Source: Cymbomonas tetramitiformis (lineage: Eukaryota > Chlorophyta > Pyramimonadophyceae > Pyramimonadales > Pyramimonadaceae). From it: 64,000 nt of DNA. The notes under the pieces were generated by a model that was not told the origin of the DNA, did not search any database, and worked only from the letters and a program-made list of their open reading frames with translations. Made by a program: the position numbers and the translations under genes. The first letter of the stretch is position 1. Every line of letters begins with the position of its first letter. The stretch is from contig LGRX02029386.1 in the NCBI GenBank assembly GCA_001247695.2, forward strand, positions 1 to 64,000. Reading direction: 5' to 3'. Of this stretch, positions 20,926 through 30,225 are shown one piece after another.

Positions 20926-23900
20926 CTCCATCAGTGGGGAGTTGTTCAGATCAAAGACGTTGATATGCGCCAGCGGGGTCCATCTCGTATCGAAATAGGT
21001 GTAAGCGATGGCGGCGAGCGCTTCGTTGGTCGGATTCTGCATGCGGAACTGCCCTGTCTCGTCGCCTCGAGTCCGGATCAGTCTCCCCACCTCCTCGTAG
21101 TCTTCCGCCGCCATCGCCTGCCCCAAGCCTCCGACCAACGCCACTCCCCACCGGCGCCTGAAACCTGGGAGCCACGGCGCAGATGCTACCGCAGCTGCAA
21201 GAGGGGGGCCAGGTGGCAGGAAGAGGTGACAGCGCATGGCACGGGTCCTCTGCATGCGTCATCTGCTGTGCACTCTCGAGCCCCTCTCGCGTCTCCTCGC
21301 GCCGGTGTCCAGTCCCCACGCGCGGCATGCGCCCGTCGCGAACGTTTATGAATTTGCCCGCGGGCACCGACATACCTCACATCTTCGGCCTACACATTGA
21401 TATGATTATATCGCACACTTCAGAATCCCGAGTACGAAGTGCAGCATGAGCTTGTATTCAGGCCTCCACGAAGGCACACAGTGGCGCTGTCAGCAGAGAG
21501 GCACTTTATGCTCACAGGTCTGCCGTGGAGGGCCAACTGCGTGTGATTGAGCTCGGTGCGCACCAACACCAGCCAACATAGCCAAAGCCGGTATTCGTCT
21601 CTCAATTTCTGTGTTTGTCCAAAGTCCAGCAGCCCTAAGCGCCCTGAGCCCCGCACAGGCCCCAACCACCCCCTCCTCTAAGTCCAGCAGCCCTGCCCCG
21701 AGCACCGCACAGGCCCCACCCCCTCCTCTAAGTCCAGCAGCCCAAGCGCCCTGAGCACCGACAGGCCCCAACCACCCCCTCCTCTAAGTCCAGCAGCCCT
21801 AAGCGCTCTGAGCACCGCACAGGCCCCACCCACCCTCCTCTAAGTCCAGCAGCCCTAAGTGCCCTGAGCACCGCACAGGCCCCACCCCCCTCCTGTAAGT
21901 CCAGCAGCCCTAAGTGCCCTGAGCCCTGCACAGGCCCCACGGAGCCCCCAGCCATATGCATATGACCGCAGGTCGTGCCAAAGTTTCTATGGAGCCCTTC
22001 CCAGCTCTACAGCCAGTTGGGTGCCCGTGCTCAGCGCCCCCAGCACTGCACTCGCTTGCGGCGTGGGCGCATCTTCTTGTCCATGTTGTCGGCCTCAGAC
22101 CGCACGCCCCGCGCAATTGGCAGCGATGGTGCGATTAGGACAATCCGACAGCAAGGGGAGGCGGCAGGGTTCACAGGCAGTTGTACGAGGCGTGGCATGC
22201 CGCAGATGTGGCGAATGCCACGTCATCATCTGGAGGTATGAAGCGATGATTCTGCAATAAAAACGGGAATGAGGGAGGTACACAAGAGCCAAGAGAGTCG
22301 AAGGGGGTGGGGTGAAGGCACCATCCGGCATGACCAGGATGTTGCCCGGATGTGGGTCGGTGTGGAAGAGGCCGTCGATGAAGATCATGTGCCCCCACGC
22401 GCTGTGCAAGGTGTGGAAGAAGCCCCCCCAGCCGGACCTCCCGCCGTGTGTACGCACCACCGCCTCCGGGCAGGCCACCGGGCAGCCCGCGCGCCGCGCC
22501 TCGTTGAAGAGCTCCACGAGCTTGCTCCCGGGCAGCTGCTCCATGAGCAGGACTCTGCGCGGCCGCCCTCCCCGCTTCTCACCCACTGCGCTGATAACTC
22601 GCGGTGCTCCAACCATGAGAACGGTCTGTTATCATGACGGAGGGGCGCTTCCGTTATCTTGTCATCTGAGGGCCCTAGACGAGTGAATATGACAGACTTG
22701 TCGTCTGAGGGTGCTGGACGAGTGAATATGACAGACTTGTCATCTTAGGGCCATGGAGGAGTGAATATGACAGACTTGTCATCTGAGGGCCCCGGAGAAG
22801 TGAATATGACATACTTGTCATTCTGAGGGCCCTGGACGAGTGAATATGACATTTCTTTTGCTCTTCACATCTCATTGCCAACAGGCACATTGCATAGCAT
22901 TTCATTAAAAACATATTTTTTCTTACATGCTTTTAAGTGTGTGAGAGAAAATCTCTTTTTGGAATGTCTTTTCTAGGCTGATTAACAGCTTCACATGCTT
23001 TCTAGGCTGATGCACAGCTTCTAAGGCAAAATGTTTAGAGTCTTCTGGGTTGGGTGGGTAGGGAAGGCAAAAGAACAGAGCTGCGGATTCCCACGGGCGG
23101 AACTCCTAAATACTGTCGTGTGTAAAGCCTTCAGATCTAACTCAGCTGCTGATTTGATCTAACGGCTCAGGAAACCCTGATCGATCTACCGGCACAGAAA
23201 CCTCTAAAATTCCGCAGGCTCCAATTTAACCATTTCTTTTGCTCTTCACATCTCATTGCCATGTAACAGAGATCATTAGGCACACTGCTCTGTGCCAGGC
23301 TGCCGCTGCTGCTGCTGTCGCCATCTCGGAGTGGTCCACCCGAAGTACTTCTCCATGTGCTCGTCGGGAACAGCTGCCGGGTCAATGTAGGAGTGGATGG
23401 CAGAGGACAGCTGAGACCAGCCGCCCAGGAAGCAGCACTTCTCAAGCGCCGCGCCCACAACCCTAGCACAGGTACAAGCCCCCTTGCGGGTGTTGTGGCC
23501 AGAGAAGTGTCCCCCTTCCGGAGGGACACACCCCAATGCCAACTGCACCCAGCCATTAGCTTGCGCCGACTGGAGCTTTCCTTGCTCCCACGGCAGCCTC
23601 CAGTAGCTGCCCTGCACTTCCGAGCCTGTCACCGGGCGATGCCCCCAACAGGCATCCCGCACCTGCTGCCAGTGCTGCAGGAGCTGCACAAGCCCCGCCA
23701 CCCCCGCTGCGGGGATGGTGCGCCTCCTCCTGAGGCGCACGTGCCCCCTGCTTTTCTCCTTGTGGAGAACCACGGAGATGTCATCACCTGTGATGCTGAT
23801 GTGCTCCCTGCGCATGGAGACGCCCGTCTCCGGCCGGCCGAAGGTGACAAAGGCAAACACCACGTAGGTGCACGCCCTGAGCAGCTCCGTAGCTGCCCGG

Positions 23901-26900
23901 CCCACCGGCTCAAGCCCCAGCCCATGCTCATGCACCGCCGAGACATGTCTGGCAGGCAGCCAGGTCCGCACCGTCTGCTCCTCCCGTGCGGCTTCAGCCG
24001 CCTGCACCTGGAGGCGGGACATGCCCTTCACCGCCCTGGAGACTGCCCGGCCCTTTGCAGGCCCGGGGAATCCCATGTCCTCGGGGTAGTTGTTGATGGC
24101 GGACAGGTAAAGCTGCATGTTGGACGCCTGCACCGTGCCCTTGTCCAGCATGTGGGCAATGTACAACCTCACCGTGGCCCCCGTTGCCGGAAGCCACTCC
24201 CTGCTCTCCGCCTCACAGAACGCCATGAAGGCCCGAGCCTTCGGCCGGTAGTTGCCCACCGTCTTGTCCCCGAATGCTGCCCCCTGCATCTGCACCGCCA
24301 GCTCTGTGAGGGAGCTGTCTCCCAGATCCCCCCTCCAGCGATCCTGAAGCGCTGCATCCCAGCCGGCCACCTCCTGCACAGCTGCCGGGAGCACTTCATA
24401 CCTCTCCTTGCTCATGTCCAGGTCTTCCTTGTCACCATCCTCGTAGGCAATGTGGGTCAGGCCGAAAGGCCCCGTGTCACCCACGGTGCCGGTGTACCAG
24501 GCATCATCCTCGGACTAGTACACCTTCACCTTGCAGCCAACAGCGAGATCCGTCTGCGGAGCGTGCTTGGCCGCCCGCCTCCCATCCTGCAGGTAATGGC
24601 TCATGGGGAGGCGGAGATGTGGAACATGATGCCGTCCCAGCTTGAGGCCCCGAGCAGCTCAAACCCTCCTAGCCTGTTGGGAGTAAAGAGGTCTCTGCTC
24701 TTGGGCAGGATCACCACCTCGTCGGCCATGGCCTCAAGCTGCTGGAACCACATCTGCCCCTGCCAGTAGGGCGCCACTACCGTAGCGGCGCACCCTTCCT
24801 CCCGCACCTTGTGCGCCACCTCGTCGAGGAGGGACCACTGGGGGTTGACCCGATTGACCTCTCCTAGCCAGGAAAAGGCCAAAGAGTCCACGCCCTCGCA
24901 CCCCGGGTCGTGCCACTGTGCGTAGTAGCGCGGCAGTTGGGTGGAGAGCTCCGAGGCGAAGCAGTCCACTGTGTGCCGGTGCCACTCCCGCTCTGCCCAC
25001 TGAAATCACCTGCGGTTCAGCCGCCAGTCGTCCAGGTCCTTGTCCCGAGACAAGCGGTCGGCCCATTCGTTTGCCTCGCTTCTGATGTACCTCGTCTGGA
25101 GCTCGATGTCGTTTAAGTCCAGCAGGATCCACAAGCGCCGCATCCGCCGCATCACCTTCGGGTTGCGCGACGTGAAGTGAGAGAGCATGGCCACCACCGC
25201 CTGGTTGTCGCGGTAGAGGCGCACCACCTTGTCGGTGAGCTCCCTCAGGAAGGATTGCACCGTTTTGTACACGGCCTCCAACTCCGGGTGTGTGATGTGT
25301 AGATGCCGTAGCTCGTCGGACCACAATACTCTTGCCGCGTGCTTCAGGTTCAACACTCCGCCCCATGCGAACAAAGACGCGTCGGTGTGCACCTTCGCTC
25401 TCGTGGGGCTGCGCCAGATCTTGCGACCGTTCCACCGGCTCTGAGCCGGCAGCCTCAGCCACCACTCGATGTCGCTCCACGCCTGCCGTATGAGCTTCTC
25501 CTTTACGCCCCATCCCCGCGTCTTGGAGATCACGAAGTGCAGCTCCCTGAGATACAATCTCGCCAAAGGGATTGCCTGGTACACCGACTGGCAGAGCCCC
25601 GTGAACCCTGCAAGCTTGCGGGCTGGGAGCCACCTTCGCTGCCTCGACGCCTCGCTGAGAAGCGCCTTGGCTTGCAGGTGAATCGTCTGCAGCCTCGACA
25701 GTGTCACGTGGAACTGTCCCGCCTTGAGGTCCACCTCCACCCCGAGGTGCTCTACCAGTTGCGTCGGCTCCCATTGCCCCTTCTTCTCGTTGCGCCCCAA
25801 CCCGAGTCTCACCCGAGATGTCGACTCGCGCGCCCTGAACGCCTTAGCCTTAGCAGCAACAAGAAGTCATCCATGTAGGGGAGCACCCGCGCCCCCTATT
25901 GATGCTCCTCACGGCCGCATCCTCCAACTCGCCTGCAAACCGCCCATCGCCGTCGCACCTTGCTTCCACTTTGCAGCTTCCGCACTTCTTGCCGATCCGC
26001 TGCGGATCGCGGAGAACGCAGGCACTCCACGAGCACCTTCATGACCTTGACGAAGATGCGAGGCGAGTCGTTCCATCCGAATGGAAGAGCGCCGCACTGG
26101 AATAACTCCCCCCGCACATCGAACTGCATGTACTCCTGGTAGGCGGGGTCGATCCCCACGACGTGGTAGCCGTCCTGGAGGTCGAAGCTGATGCACCAGT
26201 CGTTCGGCTTGGCGAGCCATCGCAGCTTCTTCAGCGTCTCCATCTTGCAGCGGGACTTGACGCAATGCGCGTTCAACGAGCGGAAGTCCATCACTAGACG
26301 CCACTTGTTCGTCCCCGGTTTTGGCACCGGGAACACTCAGGATACGTGTCATCGCCTCCTCGCTCGTACCCATGCGCCCGTTTTGAGACACCGCTCGGTC
26401 TCTGCAGCGATCCGCTTCAGCTGCGGAGGGGTGGCGTCGCCCAACGACACTCCGTGATCGAAAAGCAGAGGCGCCTTGTCGACCCAGCGCATCTTTGCCC
26501 CTTTGCTGATTCATTGCATCACCTCTGAGTTCGCGCCAGCTGCGCGCCATGCCCTTCTTCTGCTCCGCACCCTTTCCTGCAGGGTGGGCTCTTTCCGTTG
26601 GACGCCCCGAGGGGCGGAAGGCGTACAACACCTCCCTGATCCGAAGGCTAGGTCCGGGCTTGGGCGCCTCGCCCAAGCCTGCACCTTTGCCGCCCTTGCC
26701 CCTGCCGCAGCCGCCTTCACCTTTGCCAGCTCCAACGCCCGTTGCGCCTTTGCCTTTGCCTCCTTGACGGTCACGAAAAGTCGAAACTTTGGCGCTGGCC
26801 TTGGCGTAAGTCTGCATCACAGCCTTCACCTTCATGGTGTCGAATTCCTTCAACCACTTGGTGAGCACTGAGTTGCTCACCAGCCCGTCGCGTACACCTT

Positions 26901-29900
26901 CTCCTCGATGAATGCCAGCTTCGCCCGCAGCGCCTCAGCTCCGCCGTGAGAAGGTGCGTCCGATTCTATGCTCGCTCTGAGCTGCAACATGGTGTAACGA
27001 TTGCTCAGCAGGGCAAAAACGCCCTTGAACGTGTTGTGGGCTGCGTAAACTCGCTCGCCCAACTCCTCCACCGTCGGGGCGTCCTTCTCGTCCTAACACC
27101 AGTCCGAGGTCACCTCGGAAGGCCTCCTCCACGACTTCAACTGTCGCTGCGAGAGTCTTCATCTGCTCCATCATGAGCTTCATCATGGCGCCCTGTTGCT
27201 CCAACAAGACTTCCATCCCGGTCTTCGGCGCCGGTTGTTCTGTCGCGCCAGAGTTCTGCTCCGACTCGCCTTGCTCACCTCCTTCATCGGACATTTTCGT
27301 AAGTCGTCAAGAGTTTTAGACTTCCGCAGGAACGTTCAAATGTGGGATAAATTTTGCAGTGTGCCGCACTATGAATTTCCCGCGAGGAAAATTTCTTGTG
27401 AAGTTCTTTTGCGAAGGCAAAAGAACATAGCTGCGGATTCCCGTTGTCGGAACTCCTAAATACTTTTGGAGTCAGATCCAACTCAGCTGCTGATTTGATC
27501 CAACGGCTTAGGAAACCTTGATCGATCTACCGGCACAGAAACCTCTAAAATTCCGCAGGCTCCGATTTAACCAGACTTGTCATCTGAGGGCCATGGACGA
27601 GTGAATATGAAGAGCGTTGTGATACTTACCACCAGCTGCAAGCCGCCTGGTGATGGAGGTGCCGGCAGCAATGGCCGCTCAGTGGCTTCTGATTGGCCGG
27701 CGGACGGGGGGACCTCCGATATCGAAGAAGGTGGATTATGGCAGCCGGCTACCTTCGGACAGAGATCTGGGAATGATCGTCGCGATCGAGAACTGAGGGT
27801 TGCCAGGGGAAGCGAGATGCTGCAGCAGTACCTTTTGGTGGACAGCTCGTGCACCACTCCTGGGAGAGCCAACCTACTCGTGAGCCCGGCAGCCTGGAAG
27901 CTCTGGCTGAAACGCTCCAGCTTGTTGGCCTCGACGCGGAAGTCGAATTCCTCGGGCATCACCTCCAGGTACGAGTGCAATATGGTGGGGATGTCGATCC
28001 CAGGGTCCAAGCCGACCCGCTGCGCGCGCGCTCAAATGCCCCCACCGCCCGTGTGAGCCGCCTCCCCCCCTCTCCTCAGGAGCAGCTTTGCAGCAGCGAT
28101 GACACCAGGAGGGGGGGCTCAGAAAGCCAGCTGCGCCGACCCGCACCCCTGAAGCTTATGGAGGCCATGTATGCTTATGCGCACGCGCCTGCGATCGTTC
28201 ATACGCGGGTCGGGCAGTGGCTGCGACGTGGGAATTTGTAGATGCGCGTCTAGCCCGCAGCCAGCATCCGACGGCCATCAGAAGCCGCGCGCCCTGTCAC
28301 CCAAACAGCACTCGGGGCTGCCCAACCAGCACTCCCTAATACCAGCAGTGACGAACGTTCTGCTCGTCATGCCATGAAAACGGCCGCGTGCACTTCCCTC
28401 CTCGCTCTGACTGCCACGTCAGCGGACCACGGCCAGGCCGCACTTGCCAAGTGATGAGGAGACCCGAGCCAGCGGAGCAGTTCGCCGGGAAGGCGTCTGG
28501 CCTGAGTGGAGGCGACAGCGGTCAGCGAGCGGCGTTGACGTCGGACGGGAACGGCCCGCGTCACCTTCATGACCACCCCGGTGCACCATTCCATCCGACA
28601 GTCGTTCATGAGCATGCTCATCGCTCCGACCTGAACCTTGACCGCCACGTGTCGCCCGTCCACAAGCCTTCCGAAGTGTACCTGCGACGTCGGCCGCACG
28701 ATGTGTCATCCAGCCCCCTGCTGAGCCGCCTGTTGGCCTTGGCAGCGCCCACATCACATGCGACGACAGGTGTACCCCCGCTGCCAAGGCGGCTGGGAGG
28801 TGTGGAGGCGGGGGCGCGCCTGAGCCACGGACGCCGTGGAGATCGGGATGGAGTTGAAGTCCGTGAAGTGCTGCTCCAAGGATCCCTTCAGCTCCCGGCG
28901 CACCTTCCTGGCAATATGCTGCGACCAAAGCCCCGACCTAAGCTCCGCCCCCCGGAGTTCGAGAACGCACTGCGCACCCGTCCGCTTGGCGCTGACGTGG
29001 CATCGCCCTTCTCGAGAACGCACTGCGCACCCGTCCGCTTGGCGCTGACGTGGGATCGCCCTTCTGTCCCAGGGTCAAGGAAGGCCGCTGCAACGTGGCA
29101 GAGCGGAAACTTGAAGCCAGATGGCCAAGTAACGCCACGTGGCAGAGCAGAAGGCTTGAAGCCAGGTGGCCAAGTACCGCCACGTGGCAGAGCAGACGGC
29201 TTGAAGCCAGGTGGTGAAGTGCAACCACGTGGCAGAGCAGAGAGCTTGAAGTCAGGTGGCCAAGTGCCGCCGCGTGCGTGCACTGATTTTATAAGCAAGG
29301 CTGCACAAGCGAGGCTGCACTTCACGCGAGCAATGACCTCCCTGGAAAGTGCTGAGAGCCCTGGCGCATCGAGCGGAGGGGAGACTTGCGAGGGGACCGG
29401 GAATAACCTGGAAAGACTTGGGCGGATTCTTGTCCATTTGGTTGGAGAAGATTTCAACGAAGGGCTGAAAACGTAAATGAGGGCGCTGAGTACCGTTTAG
29501 CCAAACGATGTCTAAAAGAAGGCAAAGCAACGAGTGGAGAGAAGAATGCTCGCCCCTTGCGTGCATGAATAAAGAAGATGGAGCCTGGAGTGCGTCACTC
29601 GCAGAAGCTCGCACGCGAGAGCGCGGCACAAGCTCCGCTCTGGAAGGGAGGAACATCTGAGGTTCACCTTCGGCATGAATTGCTTCGCAGTGCCCATGAT
29701 CTGCGCCAACTGTGATCCACACCCCAGCGAGCCCCCGCCACGTGACACCCTCCAGCGCACCCATCACATATCTCAGCACCCCGCCAGGTGAAAACCACCA
29801 GGACACCTTCGATCCAATGGCCGAGAGCAAACAAGTTTCTGTGGCGCTCGCCTTGCGGTGAAAACCACCAAACTCCTCGATGATGTCTGCTATTTGCGCT

Positions 29901-29906
29901 GCACCC
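20926..29906 (-). CDS. ABC1/aarF/ADCK-type atypical protein kinase, nine exons found, both ends incomplete
   Basis: In transcript order the exons are 29906-29852, 29709-29668, 29464-29408, 28903-28820, 28681-28565, 28019-27832, 22554-22322, 21634-21570 and 21117-20926. All phases close. ABC1 landmarks run in order: EEFGGFHRK; KLAQ where the family has KxGQ; KNPPKSFQ; PISTASVAQVH (alanine-rich loop); VAVKVQ (nucleotide-binding Lys); EEFDFRVEANKLERF; RVLLMEQLPG; FHTDPHPGNILV (catalytic Asp and Asn); LLDFGQ (metal-binding DFG); and a tail ending in YFDTRW. The family acts in mitochondria or plastids in quinone and isoprenoid-lipid metabolism. The exact subfamily and targeting cannot be read because the N-terminal exons are missing. 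Introns 1 and 4 use GC donors. The sixth intron holds a DIRS element. Confidence 0.85.
21621..21945. repeat. minisatellite made of an intron-exon boundary, about six units of 50-58 bp
   Basis: Units begin AAGTCCAGCAGCCCTAAG near 21622, 21680, 21730, 21785, 21842 and 21897. On the minus strand this is the acceptor (CTTAG) plus the first bases of the kinase exon at 21634, so every unit carries a copy of the splice acceptor and the codons for LLD. Confidence 0.9.
22658..22850. repeat. 39-bp intronic minisatellite, left part
   Basis: Four to five units of GAGTGAATATGACAGACTTG plus TCATCTGAGGGCCATGGAC. The array resumes at 27573-27610 on the far side of the DIRS element. Confidence 0.9.
22851..22880 (-). 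repeat. DIRS split repeat B2 (outer 3' end)
   Basis: The 30 bases starting ATTTCTTTTGCTCTTCACAT are identical to B1 at 23232-23261. Confidence 0.85.
23063..23231 (-). repeat. DIRS split repeat A2, adjoining B1
   Basis: About 169 bp ending AATTTAACC. Matches A1 at 27413-27572 apart from substitutions and a few short indels. Directly followed by B1 at 23232. Confidence 0.85.
23232..23261 (-). repeat. DIRS split repeat B1
   Basis: Identical to B2. The last bases of B1 overlap the end of the recombinase gene region. Confidence 0.85.
23276..24597 (-). pseudogene. DIRS tyrosine recombinase with N-terminal Tudor-like domain, amber codon
   Basis: The downstream frame (24484-23276, 402 codons) has a complete YR active site. 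The first Arg is in FGRPETG, HxxR is in SGHNTRKG, Trp is in LGGWSQL at the third basic/aromatic position, and the nucleophilic Tyr is in HSYIDP. Upstream in the same frame, reading GCKVKVY-stop-SEDDAWYTGTV then HIAYEDGDKEDLDM, is the pattern of a Tudor-like barrel (V-x-V-Y-W...WY-x-G-x-V...YEDGD-x-E). The TAG (revcomp of 24515-24517) falls where these domains have Trp, so TGG to TAG is the simplest history. The enzyme would integrate the circular double-stranded DNA form. Start codon not assigned. Confidence 0.8.
24601..26336 (-). pseudogene. DIRS reverse transcriptase, RNase H and post-RNase-H (methylase-like) domain, frameshifted
   Basis: RT begins in frame 26336-25896 with WRLVMDFRSLN and CISFDLQDGYH. 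A TAG then precedes YMDDFLLL near 25880-25860, and a frameshift just after it moves to the frame 25812-25006. That frame holds the RT thumb and an RNase H with Asp (VHTDASLFAWGG), Glu (HPELEAV), Asp (LYRDNQAV) and Asp (EANEWADRLSR). The last part, 24969-24601, starts DCFASELSTQLPRYY and contains VNPQWSLL. That is the extension seen after RNase H in DIRS elements, related by family knowledge to the Dam-like domain. NPQW in place of NPPW suggests a lost catalytic tetrad. Confidence 0.85.
26511..27294 (-). pseudogene. DIRS Gag-like region, frameshifted
   Basis: A frame starting at 27294 (MSDEGGEQGESEQNSGA) gives an acidic start and a Met-rich helix (MMKLMMEQMKTL). After a frameshift near 27070 it continues as EELGERVYAAHNTFKGVFALL, then ALRAKLAFIEEKVY. 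A Gly/Lys-rich basic tail (GKGEGGCGRGKGGKGAG) follows near 26.7 kb and is likely the nucleic-acid-binding part. No CCHC knuckle is seen. Confidence 0.6.
27413..27572 (-). repeat. DIRS split repeat A1 (outer 5' end)
   Basis: About 160 bp starting GAAGGCAAAAGAACAT and ending GATTTAACC; partner of A2. Confidence 0.85.
28961..29066. repeat. two-unit 53-bp tandem repeat in kinase intron
   Basis: GAGAACGCACTGCGCACCCG starts at 28961 and 29014. Lies in the intron between the KNPPKSFQ and VRRELKG exons. Confidence 0.9.
29091..29272. repeat. 45-bp minisatellite in the same kinase intron, four units
   Basis: Unit CCACGTGGCAGAGCAGAAGG plus CTTGAAGCCAGGTGGCCAAGTACCG, four diverged copies. Confidence 0.9.
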
Positions 29907-30101
29907 CTGGTCGTACCCAAGCCCAGAAACCATCACCACCACAAAGCTCGCGGGTGTCGTAGCCGCTACAGCCTCAAACGGCGTTCGGACCGGCGCTGCA
30001 TCGGCCAACCGGCCCCCAAGAAAAAGGGCCGGAAAAGGGTCCGCGATGCACTGCACCGGACGCGAGAGGAACAGTGAACGAGAGAGGGTCTTTCACTGAA
30101 A

Positions 30102-30225
30102 CCTTCTCACTTCACCCAGCATCGGGAGAGAGCTGGTTGGTCGCAGCCTAGGAGCCTCGCAGACCTTCTCACTTCACCCAGCATCGGGAGAGAGCTGGTT
30201 GGTCGCAGTCTAGGAGCCTCGCAGA
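30102..30225. repeat. two-unit 62-bp tandem repeat
   Basis: CCTTCTCACTTCACCCAGCA begins at 30102 and 30164; one substitution between units. Upstream of the first kinase exon found. Confidence 0.95.

Larger units (their letters stand above)
22851..27572 (-). mobile_element. DIRS/PAT-type tyrosine-recombinase retrotransposon, degenerate
   Basis: Read on the minus strand, the order is A1 (27572-27413), gag-like region, RT/RNase H, post-RNase-H domain, tyrosine recombinase, B1 (23261-23232), A2 (23231-23063), spacer, B2 (22880-22851). Contiguous B1A2 reproduces the junction made when the two outer ends join, which is the split-direct-repeat layout of PAT-like DIRS elements. Flanks GAATATGAC and AGACTTGTC rejoin into an uninterrupted 39-bp minisatellite unit, with no target duplication, as expected for YR integration. 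Coding regions carry frameshifts and two amber codons, so this copy is dead. Confidence 0.9.

Noticed and set aside
23357..24769. 470-codon plus frame opposite the DIRS recombinase
   Set aside because: The minus strand has the full tyrosine-recombinase active site; the plus frame is an antisense shadow in GC-rich coding DNA.
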